64,000 nt of DNA from Nonomuraea candida (GCF_000725485.1 NZ_KL647031.1:310001-374000); one strand, 5' to 3'; positions 48,002 through 56,955 are shown, numbered from the stretch's first letter. Numbers and translations: made by a program. The notes: generated by a model not told the origin, from the sequence alone.

Positions 48002-48007
48002 TAAGGT
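48002..48007 (+). promoter_or_regulatory. pyk: -10 box (TAAGGT), probable leaderless pyk promoter
   Basis: TAAGGT ends 7 nt before the pyk GTG. AGGA also lies in the gap, so a very short leader with weak Shine-Dalgarno cannot be ruled out. Confidence 0.5.
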
Positions 48008-48014
48008 AGGACTC

Positions 48015-49445
48015 GTGACTCGTCGCGCGAAAATCGTCTGCACCCTAGGCCCCGCCACATCCTCCAAAGAACGCCTCCGCGAGCTGATCGCCGCGGGCAT
48101 GGACGTGGCACGGTTCAACCTCAGCCATGGCAACCATGACATGCACAGAGAGGTCTACGACCGGGTTCGGGAGGTGGCGGCCGACCTCGGCCGCGGTGTA
48201 GGCGTGCTCGCCGACCTGCAGGGCCCCAAGATCCGTGTCGGCACGTTCGAGGAAGGCCCCGTCAGGCTGGGCTTCGGCGACGTCTTCACCATCACCACCG
48301 AAGACGTGCCGGGCGACCGCGAGCAGGTCTCCACCACCTACAAGGGGCTCCCCAAGGACGTCCGCCCCGGTGACACCATCCTCGTCGACGACGGCCGCCT
48401 CGTGCTGGAGGCCACGCGCGTCGACGACGAGCGCATCACCACGCGGGTCGTCATCGGCGGCATGATCTCCGACAACAAGGGCCTCAACCTGCCGGGCGTC
48501 AACGTCAGCGCGCCCGCCCTGACCGACAAGGACGAGGCCGACCTGCGCTGGGCGCTGCGCACCGGCTTCGACATGATCGCCCTGTCCTTCGTGCGCCGCC
48601 CGTCCGACGCCGACGTGGTGCGCAACATCATGGAGCAGGAAGCCGTGCGCCTGCCGCTGCTCGCCAAGATCGAGAAGCCGCAGGCCGTCGACCGCCTCCC
48701 CGACATCGTCGAGGCCTTCGACGGCATCATGGTCGCCCGCGGCGACCTCGGCGTCGAGCTCCCCCTGGAGCAGGTCCCGATCGTGCAGCGGCGCATCATC
48801 GAACTGTGCCGCGAGAAGGCCCGCCCGGTCATCGTCGCCACCCAGATGCTCGACTCGATGATGAACGCCCCGCGCCCCACCCGCGCCGAGGCCTCCGACG
48901 TGGCCTACGCGGTCATGGACGGCGCCGACGCGGTCATGCTGTCGGGCGAGACCTCGGTCGGCAACTACCCCATCGAGGCCGTCTCCACGATGGACCGCAT
49001 CGCCTGCGCCGCCGAGAAGTCCTCCCTCCAGGCCACCCACACGCTGGAGCGCATGCCGGAGACCACCGGCGGCGCCATCGCGCGGGCCGCGGCCGAGGTC
49101 GGGGCGATCGTCGGGGCCAAGGCGCTGGTGGCGTTCACGATGTCGGGCGAGACGGCGCGCCGCCTGGCCCGCTACCGCTCCCCGATCCCGCTGCTGGCCT
49201 TCACCTCGGCGCCGCACGTGCGGGGGCAGCTGTCGCTGACGTGGGGGGTGGAGACGTTCCACGTGCCGTTCGTGCACCACACCGACGACATGGTGCGGCA
49301 GGTGGAGGCCTCGCTGCTGTCGCTGGGACGGCTGGAGAAGGGCGACAAGGTGGTCATCGTGGCCGGCTCCCCTCCCGGCACGCCGGGCTCGACCAACGCC
49401 CTGCGCGTCCACACGATCGGCTCCGCCGTCTCGCACGCGCATTAA
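48015..49445 (+). CDS. pyk: Pyruvate kinase
   Basis: A 476-residue glycolytic enzyme converting PEP and ADP to pyruvate and ATP. KIVCTLGPATSS, ARFNLSHG, LADLQGPKIRVG, LAKIEKPQAVD (catalytic Lys), MVARGDLGVE and ATQMLDSM are all standard. The B domain (about 70-165) and C-terminal allosteric domain are present. Start GTG 48015 gives the expected N-terminus. Confidence 0.96.
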   Translation: MTRRAKIVCTLGPATSSKERLRELIAAGMDVARFNLSHGNHDMHREVYDRVREVAADLGRGVGVLADLQGPKIRVGTFEEGPVRLGFGDVFTITTEDVPGDREQVSTTYKGLPKDVRPGDTILVDDGRLVLEATRVDDERITTRVVIGGMISDNKGLNLPGVNVSAPALTDKDEADLRWALRTGFDMIALSFVRRPSDADVVRNIMEQEAVRLPLLAKIEKPQAVDRLPDIVEAFDGIMVARGDLGVELPLEQVPIVQRRIIELCREKARPVIVATQMLDSMMNAPRPTRAEASDVAYAVMDGADAVMLSGETSVGNYPIEAVSTMDRIACAAEKSSLQATHTLERMPETTGGAIARAAAEVGAIVGAKALVAFTMSGETARRLARYRSPIPLLAFTSAPHVRGQLSLTWGVETFHVPFVHHTDDMVRQVEASLLSLGRLEKGDKVVIVAGSPPGTPGSTNALRVHTIGSAVSHAH

Positions 49446-49478
49446 ATTTTCTTTTACCTTTACGCTCCGCCGTGGCCT

Positions 49479-49505
49479 GCCGCCCGCCGCACTCCGGCGG
49501 GCGGC
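49479..49505 (+). terminator. Hairpin terminator after pyk
   Basis: Perfect 11-bp arms GCCGCCCGCCG and CGGCGGGCGGC around CACTC, about 35 nt after the pyk stop. A short AT-rich patch (49443-49462) precedes it. Confidence 0.8.
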
Positions 49506-49625
49506 CCTCCGGGAAACGCCCGGTGAGGCCCGGAAACAGCGATGGGGCAGCGCGTCACGGCGTTGCCCCATCGGCGTCCGCGCGCCGGTGCCCGCCGGCG
49601 GCGCCCCGATGACGGGCGAAGGCGA

Positions 49626-49677
49626 TCAGTCGGTGGCGTGCAGGGCCGCGTTCAGTCGTTGGCGTGCAGGGCCGCGT
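49626..49677. repeat. 26-bp direct repeat over the dapD stop codon
   Basis: Two 26-bp copies (49626-49651 and 49652-49677) differ at one base. The second holds the last codons and stop of dapD; the first is a copy placed just after it. Because 26 is not a multiple of three, the frames differ. Confidence 0.93.
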
Positions 49678-50617
49678 TCAGCTCGATGCCGTTGCCCTTG
49701 CGGGGCAGCGCCTCCACCGCGCCCGACTGCGAGTTGCGCCGCAGCAGCATGCCGTTCGACCCCGACAGCTCGGCCGCCTTGACCACCTTGCCGTCGGGCA
49801 GGGTGACCCGGGTGCCCGCCGTCACGTACAGGCCGGCCTCCACCACGCAGTCGTCGCCCAGCGAGATGCCCAGACCCGAGTTGGCGCCCAGCAGGCAGCG
49901 CTCGCCGATCGAGATGACCTGCTTGCCGCCGCCCGACAGCGTCCCCATGATCGAGGCGCCGCCGCCGACGTCGGAGTGGTCGCCGACGACCACGCCCGCC
50001 GAGACCCGGCCCTCGATCATCGCCGCGCCCAGCGTGCCGGCGTTGAAGTTGACGAAGCCCTCGTGCATGACCGTGGTGCCCTCGGCCAGGTGGGCGCCCA
50101 GCCGCACCCGGTCGGCGTCGGCGATCCGCACGCCCGACGGCATCACGTAGTCCACCATGCGCGGGAACTTGTCCACCCCGTACACCGCGACCGGCCCCTT
50201 CGCCCGCAGCCGCAGCCGCGTGCGCTCGAAGTCCGGCACCGGGCACGGCCCGTAGTTCGTCCAGACCACGTTGGCCAGCAGCCCGAACTGGCCCTCCAGG
50301 CTGGCGCCGTGGGGCCGGATCAGCCGCGTGGACAGCAGGTGCAGGCGCAGCCAGACGTCGTGCGTGTCCGCCGGCGGCTCGGAGAGGTCGGCGATGCCGG
50401 TGCGCACCGCCACGACCTCCACACCCCGCGCCGCGTCGGGGCCGACCAGCTCGGCCAGCTCACCGGCCTCCTCGGCGGAGAGCCGCTGCGTGCCCTTCAC
50501 GGGCGGGTCGCCCAGCTCGGGCGCGGGGAACCAGGTGTCGAGTACGGTGCCGTCGGCGGCGATGGTGGCCAGGCCGACGCCGAAGGCGCCGGTCGGAGCA
50601 GGATCGATAGCAGTCAC
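49652..50617 (-). CDS. dapD: 2,3,4,5-tetrahydropyridine-2,6-dicarboxylate N-succinyltransferase
   Basis: DapD succinylates tetrahydrodipicolinate in lysine/meso-DAP synthesis, feeding peptidoglycan. 321 residues, the long actinobacterial form. The left-handed beta-helix ([36 protein letters not shown]) and [14 protein letters not shown] are typical. GTG 50617 lacks a Shine-Dalgarno but TATTTT lies 7 nt upstream. An overlapping open frame ending at 49626 is a by-product of the end duplication. Confidence 0.94.
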   Translation of the reverse strand: MTAIDPAPTGAFGVGLATIAADGTVLDTWFPAPELGDPPVKGTQRLSAEEAGELAELVGPDAARGVEVVAVRTGIADLSEPPADTHDVWLRLHLLSTRLIRPHGASLEGQFGLLANVVWTNYGPCPVPDFERTRLRLRAKGPVAVYGVDKFPRMVDYVMPSGVRIADADRVRLGAHLAEGTTVMHEGFVNFNAGTLGAAMIEGRVSAGVVVGDHSDVGGGASIMGTLSGGGKQVISIGERCLLGANSGLGISLGDDCVVEAGLYVTAGTRVTLPDGKVVKAAELSGSNGMLLRRNSQSGAVEALPRKGNGIELNAALHAND

Positions 50618-50624
50618 GGGCCCA

Positions 50625-50630
50625 AAAATA
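50625..50630 (-). promoter_or_regulatory. dapD: -10 box (TATTTT), probable leaderless dapD promoter
   Basis: Minus-strand TATTTT followed by TGGGCCC (7 nt) and the GTG start. It is the most AT-rich of the leaderless-type boxes in the window. Confidence 0.55.
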
Positions 50631-50642
50631 CCGTTTCGCAGG

Positions 50643-51065
50643 TCAGCCCAGGGCCCCGAGGTCGGCCGACAGCCAGTGCTCGGGCCGCATCCGGAACGTC
50701 ACGAGCATGTTGAGGTCGGAGCCCTGCACGTAGCCCGACACGGCGTCGGGCGGCAGGTAGCGGGCCGCGATGCGGGTCAGGTCGTCCAGTGTCGTCGGCC
50801 CCGAACGGACCACCGGCCCCTCCACCGAGACGTAGCGGTAGGTCGGGCTGACGCGCTGCACCAGGACCGAGAACCGGCCCGCCTTCGCGATCAGCCGCGC
50901 CTTCCGCGAGTCACCGTCGGTCAGGAACCGCAGCTCGCCCCCGGGGCTGTAGTCGTACCAGACCGGCACGGTCAGCGGCGCCCGGCCGGTGCCCGCCTCG
51001 ACGGCCAGACTCGCGATGTGCGGCTCCGCCAGGAACGTCTCCCGCGCCGTCACGCTCAGCGCCAT
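50643..51065 (-). CDS. PPOX-fold (pyridoxamine 5'-phosphate oxidase/F420-type) protein
   Basis: A 140-residue split-barrel flavin/F420-binding protein. [39 protein letters not shown] and YVSVEGPVV fit the PPOX family; F420-dependent reductases are common among actinobacterial members. The substrate is unknown. ATG 51065 follows GGGGGTGGG. A longer frame to 51146 exists without support. Confidence 0.85.
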   Translation of the reverse strand: MALSVTARETFLAEPHIASLAVEAGTGRAPLTVPVWYDYSPGGELRFLTDGDSRKARLIAKAGRFSVLVQRVSPTYRYVSVEGPVVRSGPTTLDDLTRIAARYLPPDAVSGYVQGSDLNMLVTFRMRPEHWLSADLGALG

Positions 51066-51224
51066 CCGCCCACCCCCGTATTCATCGATCTTGAAACGCC
51101 TATTCCCGGTGGGAGCCATCCCGAAAAGTCCCCACGCGCGCGGCATGCGCCCCGAGGCCGGCCGCGCGCCCCGTCCGCGAAGTCCCCACGCAGCATGTGC
51201 CGCGGGGCCGGAGCCCGCGCGCCC

Positions 51225-51288
51225 CCGTCCGCCCTCGTCCGTCCCCTGTCCGTCCCCCGTCCGCCCCGTCCGTCCCCGTCTGCCCCCG
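51225..51288. repeat. Simple GTCC-rich repeat
   Basis: About ten irregular copies of CGTCCGTCCCC/CGTCCGCCC words fill the gap between the PPOX and HTH-LAGLIDADG genes. Nearby, AGTCCCCACGC occurs twice (51127, 51180). Confidence 0.8.
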
Positions 51289-51291
51289 GCC

Positions 51292-52059
51292 TCAGTATTT
51301 CGGTCCCACGTGCCGGTCGAGCAGCTCCACCGCCTCCCGCCGGGCGACCGAGAGCTCGTTGCGGTTGTTGAAGCGCCAGGCCACGCCGAGCAGGTCGAGA
51401 GCGGCGCAGCACAGGGCCAGGATGTCGCGCGACTCGTTCTTGAAGTGGTAGCGCGGATATTCGTACCACCGGGCCCCGCCGGGCAGCTCGCGGCGCACGC
51501 GGTTCACCCCGCGGCAGCCGTCGGAGTGGATCAGCCCCCTGACGAACTTGTCCGGATGCCTCGCGACGATCTCCTGCTGCCACGCTTCCAGCACTATCGT
51601 CCGCTCGTGCTTCTTGCCGGGGCCATGCTGCGGGAAGAGGCACGCCCAGTGCGTGGAGCGGCTGCTGACCTCCGTGCAGCCCTTGCGGCGGCGCCGGCCG
51701 ACCGATGAGGTGGGCATGACCAGCGCCATGGCACGGGCGGCCTCCTCGATCAGGCCCGGCCGGCGGGCGTCGCAGTAGAGGGTGAGGCGGTAGACCTGCT
51801 TGGCCTCGCGCACGATGTGGCCGTCGCCGAGGTAGAGCCCGAGCAGGTGGGCGTAGGCGGCGGCGTCGAGCGGGCGGCCGTGGCAGCGGGGGCAGGAGCG
51901 GCGGCGGCGCGGGTCCGCGCCGTCGCGGGCGCGGCGGGCGCCGGTGCGCCACTTCCGGACGGCGCCGACGGACACGCCGCACAGCTCGGCCACCTGACGG
52001 TCGGACCGGCCCTGGGCCGAGAGGCCGAGGGCGCGCTCCACGGTGTGGCGGGGGTGCAT
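51292..52059 (-). CDS. HTH plus LAGLIDADG-fold protein
   Basis: A 255-residue protein. Residues 5-40 form a helix-turn-helix (RSDRQVAELCGVSVGAVRKW). A CPRCHGRPLD zinc-type motif follows. Two LAGLIDADG-like helices are then seen: YAHLLGLYLGDGHI and FVRGLIHSDGCRG. The C-terminal RREAVELLDRHVGPKY is typical of a free-standing actinobacterial family. It could be a domesticated homing endonuclease used as a regulator (compare WhiA). It lies next to a tRNA gene. ATG 52059. Confidence 0.8.
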   Translation of the reverse strand: MHPRHTVERALGLSAQGRSDRQVAELCGVSVGAVRKWRTGARRARDGADPRRRRSCPRCHGRPLDAAAYAHLLGLYLGDGHIVREAKQVYRLTLYCDARRPGLIEEAARAMALVMPTSSVGRRRRKGCTEVSSRSTHWACLFPQHGPGKKHERTIVLEAWQQEIVARHPDKFVRGLIHSDGCRGVNRVRRELPGGARWYEYPRYHFKNESRDILALCCAALDLLGVAWRFNNRNELSVARREAVELLDRHVGPKY

Positions 52060-52186
52060 GGACCGAGCGTGACAGAAGTCACCGACAGTTCCGGGACCGT
52101 CACGCTCTCATCGCGGCGTCAGGAGCGCGCCTTCGTGACGCGGCGGAGTGAGCCCCATGCGCGGTGTGGCGAGGGGTGGGGCGAAA

Positions 52187-52215
52187 AGACCCCCGGCCGG
52201 GAGGGACGGGGGTCG
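52187..52215 (-). terminator. Possible terminator after tRNA-Leu
   Basis: GACCCCC and GGGGGTC arms surround GGCCGGGAGGGAC-type loop sequence just downstream of the tRNA on the minus strand. Confidence 0.5.
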
Positions 52216-52221
52216 GGTCGG

Positions 52222-52294
52222 TGCCCCGGGTGGGATTCGAACCCACACTGTATGGATTTTGAGGCCATCGACTCTGCCGTTGGTCTACCGGGGC
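52222..52294 (-). tRNA. tRNA-Leu (anticodon CAA)
   Basis: The minus strand folds as a 73-nt tRNA. Acceptor GCCCCGG pairs with CCGGGGC, the D arm begins GACC and ends AGAGUC, the T arm is GTGGG-TTCGAAT-CCCAC, and the discriminator is A. The anticodon loop CTCAAAA gives CAA. The variable region (ACAGT) is only five nt, although Leu tRNAs are normally class II with a long variable arm. A tRNA-Leu at this location next to the ANTAR regulator agrees with other actinobacteria. CCA is not encoded. Confidence 0.88.
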
Positions 52295-52370
52295 GGCATA
52301 TGTCCGGTCTGTGATCTCGGGGTGTCGTGCCCGAGCCGCACCGGCGTGGATCTAATCTACCGGACATCTG

Positions 52371-52376
52371 TACTCT
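52371..52376 (+). promoter_or_regulatory. -10 box (TACTCT), probable leaderless promoter of the ANTAR regulator
   Basis: TACTCT is followed by 7 nt (TCTGCTC) and then GTG 52384. No Shine-Dalgarno is present. Confidence 0.55.
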
Positions 52377-52383
52377 TCTGCTC

Positions 52384-52968
52384 GTGAGTACGCAGCGGCG
52401 AGTAGTGATCGCGGAAGACGAGGCCCTGATCCGCCTCGACCTCAAGGAGATGCTCCAGGAGGACGGCTACGTCGTCGTGGGCGAGGCCGGTGACGGTGAG
52501 CAGGCGATCCGGCTGGCCGCCGACCTGAAACCCGACCTCGTGATCCTCGACGTGAAGATGCCCGTGCTCGACGGCATCTCGGCGGCCGAGCGGATCGTGT
52601 CCGAGCGGATCGCCCCGTGCCTCATCCTGACCGCCTTCTCGCAGCGCGACCTGGTGGAGCGGGCGAGGGACGCCGGGGCGATGGCCTACCTGGTCAAGCC
52701 GTTCACCAAGGCGGATCTGGTGCCGGCGATCGAGATGGCGGTGAGCAGGCACGAGGAGATGGTCGCGCTGGCGGCCGAGGTGTCGAGCCTGTCGGAGCGG
52801 CTGGAGACCAGGAAGCTGGTCGAGCGGGCCAAGGGGCAGTTGATGGCGCAGCACGGCTGGACCGAGCCGCAGGCGTTCCGGTGGATCCAGAAGGCGTCGA
52901 TGGACCGCCGGTTGAGCATGCGCGAGGTTGCTCAGATCGTTATAGACGATGCGGCGGAGCGGTCCTGA
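52384..52968 (+). CDS. pdtaR: ANTAR-domain response regulator (PdtaR-like)
   Basis: A 194-residue protein. Receiver domain 5-120 with phosphoacceptor Asp56 (LVILDVKMPVLDG), Thr in LTAFSQ and Lys in LVKPFTK. A short coiled coil leads to an ANTAR RNA-binding domain (about 130-190; LVERAKGQLMAQHGWTEPQAF). Such regulators are phosphorylated by a histidine kinase (PdtaS) and bind paired hairpins in mRNA leaders for antitermination. No kinase gene is nearby, as in M. tuberculosis. Confidence 0.92.
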   Translation: MSTQRRVVIAEDEALIRLDLKEMLQEDGYVVVGEAGDGEQAIRLAADLKPDLVILDVKMPVLDGISAAERIVSERIAPCLILTAFSQRDLVERARDAGAMAYLVKPFTKADLVPAIEMAVSRHEEMVALAAEVSSLSERLETRKLVERAKGQLMAQHGWTEPQAFRWIQKASMDRRLSMREVAQIVIDDAAERS

Positions 52969-53121
52969 AAAAGCCCTATATCAAGTGATTTGACCCGGCG
53001 GGTTGTGGTGCGGTCACGACTGGGCATCCAACCGGCTTCGGGAGCTTACGCGGCTGGCGTCCCGGCGCGTAACTGATGGGCGGACGGAAGGTTCGCTCAT
53101 CTTCGATCGGAGACGCTTTCC

Positions 53122-54414
53122 ATGATCCGCATTTTTCGTGCGCCGCTCGCGGCCACAGCCGCATGCCTGGCGCTGGCGGCGTGCTCGTCCGGCGGCACCG
53201 GCGCCGGTTCCGGCACCACGAGTGCCACGCCGGCCGCGCCCTCCTCGCCCGCGGTCGCGCAGGGGGACGGCACGCTGACGATCGGCACCCTGCTGCCGCA
53301 GACGGGCTCGCTGGCCTATCTGGGCCCGCCCATGTTCGGGGGCGTCGACCTGGCGCTCAAGGAGATCAACGAGGCCGGCGGGGTGCTGGACAAGCCGGTG
53401 ACCGAGCACGACACCGACTCCGGTGACACGACCACGAACATCGCCTCGCAGTCGGTGGACAAGCTGCTGGCGCAGAAGGCCGACGCGATCATCGGGGCGG
53501 CCTCGTCGTCGGTGTCGGAGTCGGTGATCGACAAGATCACCGGGGCGGGGGCCGTGCACTTCTCGCCGGCCAACACCTCCGACAAGTTCACCACGATCGA
53601 GGACAAGGGCCTGTACTTCCGTACGGCGCCGCCGGACAAGCTGCAGGGCCGGGTGCTGGGGGACCTGGTGGTGGCCGACGGCAACGACACAGTGGGCATC
53701 CTGGCGATGCAGGACTCCTACGGCACCGGCCTGGCCGACCAGGTGGAGCAGACGGTCACGGACGCCGGCGCCCAGGTGGCCGAGCGGGTGGACTACGACC
53801 CGAAGGCGGCCGACTTCTCCGCCGACGTGGCCAGGATCAAGGCCAAGAACCCCAAGGGCATCGTGCTGATCGGCTTCGAGGAGACCTCGAAGGTGGTGCA
53901 GGAGCTGGTCAAGCAGGGGCTGACCAGCGACAAGCACAAGTGGTACATGGTCGACGGCAACACCTCCAACACCAACTTCCTGCAGATGCCCAAGGGCACG
54001 CTCGACGGCGTCAAGGGCACGATCCCGGGGGCGGAGGCGCCGGAGGCGTTCCAGAAGCGGCTGCTGGTGGTGAATCCGGAGCTGGCGGAGTACACCTACG
54101 CGGCGGAGTCGTACGACGCCGTGATGCTCGTCGCGCTGGCCGCCGAGGCGGCCAAGAACGACTCGGGCCAGGCGATCGCGGCCGAGCTGGTCGAGGTGAG
54201 CAAGGGCGGCAGCAAGTGCACCGGCTTCAAGGAGTGCGCCGACCTGCTGAAGGCCGGCACGGACATCGACTATGACGGCGTCAGCGGGCCGGTGGACTTC
54301 AATGACGCGGGCGATCCGACGGTCGCCACGATCGGCGTCTACCAGTACGGCCCCAACAACCGGTTCAACGCCGCCAAGGCGGTCGAATATCGCCAGGGTA
54401 AGATCACCGGCTGA
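53122..54414 (+). CDS. livK: Branched-chain amino acid ABC transporter binding lipoprotein, copy 1
   Basis: A 430-residue type I periplasmic-binding-protein fold lipoprotein. Signal peptide with LAAC lipobox, Cys21, then a Ser/Thr/Ala linker. DGTLTIGTLLPQTGSLAYLG and AADAIIGAASSSVSESVIDK-like segments mark the LivK/HAAT family, which delivers Leu/Ile/Val or related ligands to LivHM. It is closest in sequence to copies 2 and 3. RBS-like GGAGACG precedes ATG 53122. The ligand is not deducible. Confidence 0.9.
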   Translation: MIRIFRAPLAATAACLALAACSSGGTGAGSGTTSATPAAPSSPAVAQGDGTLTIGTLLPQTGSLAYLGPPMFGGVDLALKEINEAGGVLDKPVTEHDTDSGDTTTNIASQSVDKLLAQKADAIIGAASSSVSESVIDKITGAGAVHFSPANTSDKFTTIEDKGLYFRTAPPDKLQGRVLGDLVVADGNDTVGILAMQDSYGTGLADQVEQTVTDAGAQVAERVDYDPKAADFSADVARIKAKNPKGIVLIGFEETSKVVQELVKQGLTSDKHKWYMVDGNTSNTNFLQMPKGTLDGVKGTIPGAEAPEAFQKRLLVVNPELAEYTYAAESYDAVMLVALAAEAAKNDSGQAIAAELVEVSKGGSKCTGFKECADLLKAGTDIDYDGVSGPVDFNDAGDPTVATIGVYQYGPNNRFNAAKAVEYRQGKITG

Positions 54415-54424
54415 TCGCCCATTT

Positions 54425-54457
54425 CTGCCCTGATCCGGATATTTCGGATCAGGGCAG
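54425..54457 (+). terminator. Hairpin terminator after livK copy 1
   Basis: Perfect 13-bp arms CTGCCCTGATCCG and CGGATCAGGGCAG with loop GATATTT, 10 nt after the stop. Confidence 0.85.
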
Positions 54458-54629
54458 CTTCATGGCCGTAACTCTCCTGAAACACACCATGACGATGGGT
54501 GTTTGGGACATTACAAATCAGCATAAAAGCCGCGTAAGAACTCCCCATCTCGGCACGGGACAGGCAAGCTGAACTCGTAAAACCGGCGGAGGTGATCGTC
54601 TCTTCGCCGAGATTGGGGGAGTCTCTTTC

Positions 54630-55931
54630 ATGAACCGCATTGCTCCAGCGGGGCGCGTGCTGGCCGTCGCGGCCGCGGCGAGCCTGGCCCTGACTGCTTG
54701 TGGCGGCGGTGGCGACACGGCCGCCCAGCAGCCCGCCTCCGCTGCGCCGTCCACGGCGGCCTCCTCGGCGCCGGCGGCGAAGGGCGACGGCACGCTGACC
54801 CTCGGCACGGTCCTGCCGCAGACCGGTTCGCTGGCGTTCCTCGGCCCGCCCGAGTTCGCCGGCGTGGACCAGGCCGTCAAGGAGATCAACGAGGCCGGTG
54901 GCGTCCTCGGCAAGCCGGTCACCAAGATCCATATGGACTCGGGCGACACCACCACCAACATCGCCTCGCAGTCGGTGGACAAGCTGCTGGCGCAGCAGGC
55001 CGACGCCATCATCGGCGCCGCCTCCTCCTCGGTGTCCGAGTCGATCATCGACAAGGTCACGGGGGCCGGGGTGGTGCAGTTCTCGCCGGCCAACACCTCC
55101 GACAAGTTCACCACGATCAGCGACAACGGCCTGTACTTCCGTACCGCGCCGCCGGACAAGCTGCAGGGCCGCGTGCTCGGTGACCTGGTCGTGGCCGACG
55201 GCAACGACACCGTCGGCATCCTGGCCATGCAGGACTCCTACGGCTCGGGCCTGGCCGACCAGATCACCAAGACGGCCGAGGAGGCCGGCGCCAGCGTCGT
55301 GGAGCGGGTCGACTACGACCCGAAGGCCCCCGAGTTCTCCGCCGACGTCGCCAAGATCAAGGCCAAGAACCCGAAGGCGATCGTGCTGATCGGCTTCGAG
55401 GAGGGCGCCAAGGTCGTGGCCGAGCTGGTCAAGCAGGGCCTGACCGCCGACAAGGTGAAGTGGTACATGGTGGACGGCACCATGTCGAACACCAACTACC
55501 TGAAGATGCCCAAGGGCACGCTCAAGGGCGTCAAGGGCACCATCCCGGGCGCCGAGGCGCCGGACGAGTTCAGGAAGAAGCTCAAGGAGATCTCCCCGGA
55601 CCTCGACGACTTCACCTACGCCGCCGAGTCGTACGACGCGGCGAACCTCATCGCGCTGGCCGCCGAGGCCGCCAAGGACGACTCCGGCAAGTCGATCGCC
55701 GCCAAGCTGCCCGAGGTGAGCAAGGGCGGCGAGAAGTGCAAGAGCTTCAAGGAGTGCGCCGACCTGCTGAAGGCCGGCAAGGACATCGACTACGACGGCG
55801 TCAGCGGCCCGATCGAGTTCAACGACGCCGGTGACCCGGCCGTGGCCACGATCGGCGTCTACCAGTACGGCGACGACAACAAGTACCCCGGCAAGGCGCT
55901 GGAGTACCGCACCGGCAACATCGAGGGCTGA
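54630..55931 (+). CDS. livK: Branched-chain amino acid ABC transporter binding lipoprotein, copy 2
   Basis: A 433-residue paralogue of copy 1, highly similar along its length. LTAC lipobox (Cys24), linker, then DGTLTLGTVLPQTGSLAFLG. It has its own 215-bp upstream region with AT-rich promoter-like sequence (54500-54535) and its own terminator, so it is likely transcribed separately. Differences are concentrated in the linker and around residues 200-330. Confidence 0.9.
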   Translation: MNRIAPAGRVLAVAAAASLALTACGGGGDTAAQQPASAAPSTAASSAPAAKGDGTLTLGTVLPQTGSLAFLGPPEFAGVDQAVKEINEAGGVLGKPVTKIHMDSGDTTTNIASQSVDKLLAQQADAIIGAASSSVSESIIDKVTGAGVVQFSPANTSDKFTTISDNGLYFRTAPPDKLQGRVLGDLVVADGNDTVGILAMQDSYGSGLADQITKTAEEAGASVVERVDYDPKAPEFSADVAKIKAKNPKAIVLIGFEEGAKVVAELVKQGLTADKVKWYMVDGTMSNTNYLKMPKGTLKGVKGTIPGAEAPDEFRKKLKEISPDLDDFTYAAESYDAANLIALAAEAAKDDSGKSIAAKLPEVSKGGEKCKSFKECADLLKAGKDIDYDGVSGPIEFNDAGDPAVATIGVYQYGDDNKYPGKALEYRTGNIEG

Positions 55932-55948
55932 CCTCCCGGGTCATCCCG

Positions 55949-55983
55949 CCCGGGCCCGGAAACCCACCCTTTCCGGGCCCGGG
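55949..55983 (+). terminator. Hairpin terminator after livK copy 2
   Basis: Perfect 14-bp arms CCCGGGCCCGGAAA and TTTCCGGGCCCGGG with loop CCCACCC, 17 nt after the stop. Confidence 0.87.
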
Positions 55984-56082
55984 GCACCACCGGCCGGACC
56001 CGTACCGACCGGCGGCCGTGCCCGGAGCCGACCGGGCGGCTCAGGACTCACCGGCCCAGGTCTCATCGGCCGGGCCCGCGGG

Positions 56083-56955
56083 TCAGCCGGCGGGCCCGGT
56101 GCTCCGCTCGCCCAGGCCGCAGGCCCGCATCGCGTACGCGATGAGGCGGTGCTGCAGCGGCTGGGGCGGCGTCACGATCACCACGCGCTCCTCGCCCCCG
56201 TCGATCGCGGCCCGCACCGGGAACAGGAACGCCTTCTTGGCCTCGGCGAACGCGTGCGGGTCGCACCGGCCAGGGGTGAGCTCGACCGGCACCTCCAGCC
56301 GCTGCGCCCCGGCGGCCAGCGTGCCCAGGGGCCTGCCCCCGGCGGTGACGATGTAGTGCGTGGTGCCGCCCATCTCGTTGAGCGTCACCGTGCCCGGCCC
56401 GCGCCTGGTGACCACCAGGTTCCCCCGCATGACCTTGCCCGACTCCTTCCACTCCGGGCCGAACTCGATGCCTGCCGCCTGCTTGATCAGGAACTCCGAG
56501 CACTCGTCGCGCAGCAGCCTGGCCAGCAGCGGATCGGGGTGCGGCACCCGGAAGACGACCTTGCGCGGCGGCGCGGAGCCGCCACCGACGTGGGCCACGA
56601 CGGTGGCGGGGCCGACCTCGGGCAGGCCCTGGGGCAGGCAGTTGGCGGCGCCGTACGGGATGGGCAGGTCCGTGCGCTCGGTTTTCCCGATGACCGCGTC
56701 GGCCCGTTGTGGCGGCATCGTTTTGAAGGATGGCGTGACAAGCTGGACATCAGCAAAATAAACCGGTGTTTCTCCAATATTTCGGACAGCCACCTGAAGC
56801 TGGTGAACAGGCTCGTCGGAACGCCATTGCGCCAGTGAGACGGACACTCCCGGCGGCGGATCGGCGGGCGGGGGAGAGGCCGGTTCCGGCGAACCGCAAC
56901 CGGTTACGAGTAGGGCCAGCGCGAGCGGGAGGGTAATGCGCTTCACCCGTCGCAC
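56083..56955 (-). CDS. Orphan lipoprotein, unknown function
   Basis: A 290-residue lipoprotein: LLVTGC lipobox, then a Pro-rich linker (PEPASPPPADPPPG). A beta-rich domain begins VSVSLAQWRSDEPVHQLQVAVRN, and later ELTPGRCDPHAFAEAKKAF. Family unknown to me; the LQVAVRNIGETPVYF stretch suggests an immunoglobulin-like/CARDB-type fold. GTG 56955 is chosen because AGGAGG sits 6 nt upstream. It is inserted between livK copies 2 and 3 on the opposite strand. Confidence 0.82.
   Translation of the reverse strand: MRRVKRITLPLALALLVTGCGSPEPASPPPADPPPGVSVSLAQWRSDEPVHQLQVAVRNIGETPVYFADVQLVTPSFKTMPPQRADAVIGKTERTDLPIPYGAANCLPQGLPEVGPATVVAHVGGGSAPPRKVVFRVPHPDPLLARLLRDECSEFLIKQAAGIEFGPEWKESGKVMRGNLVVTRRGPGTVTLNEMGGTTHYIVTAGGRPLGTLAAGAQRLEVPVELTPGRCDPHAFAEAKKAFLFPVRAAIDGGEERVVIVTPPQPLQHRLIAYAMRACGLGERSTGPAG

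Noticed and set aside
49626..50246. Second minus-strand frame ending beyond dapD
   Set aside because: It reads dapD out of frame; the familiar-looking end (LNAALHATD) arises from the 26-bp duplication.
52976..53121. Possible small RNA or ANTAR-target hairpins before livK copy 1
   Set aside because: The two short hairpins required for ANTAR recognition could not be identified by eye with confidence.
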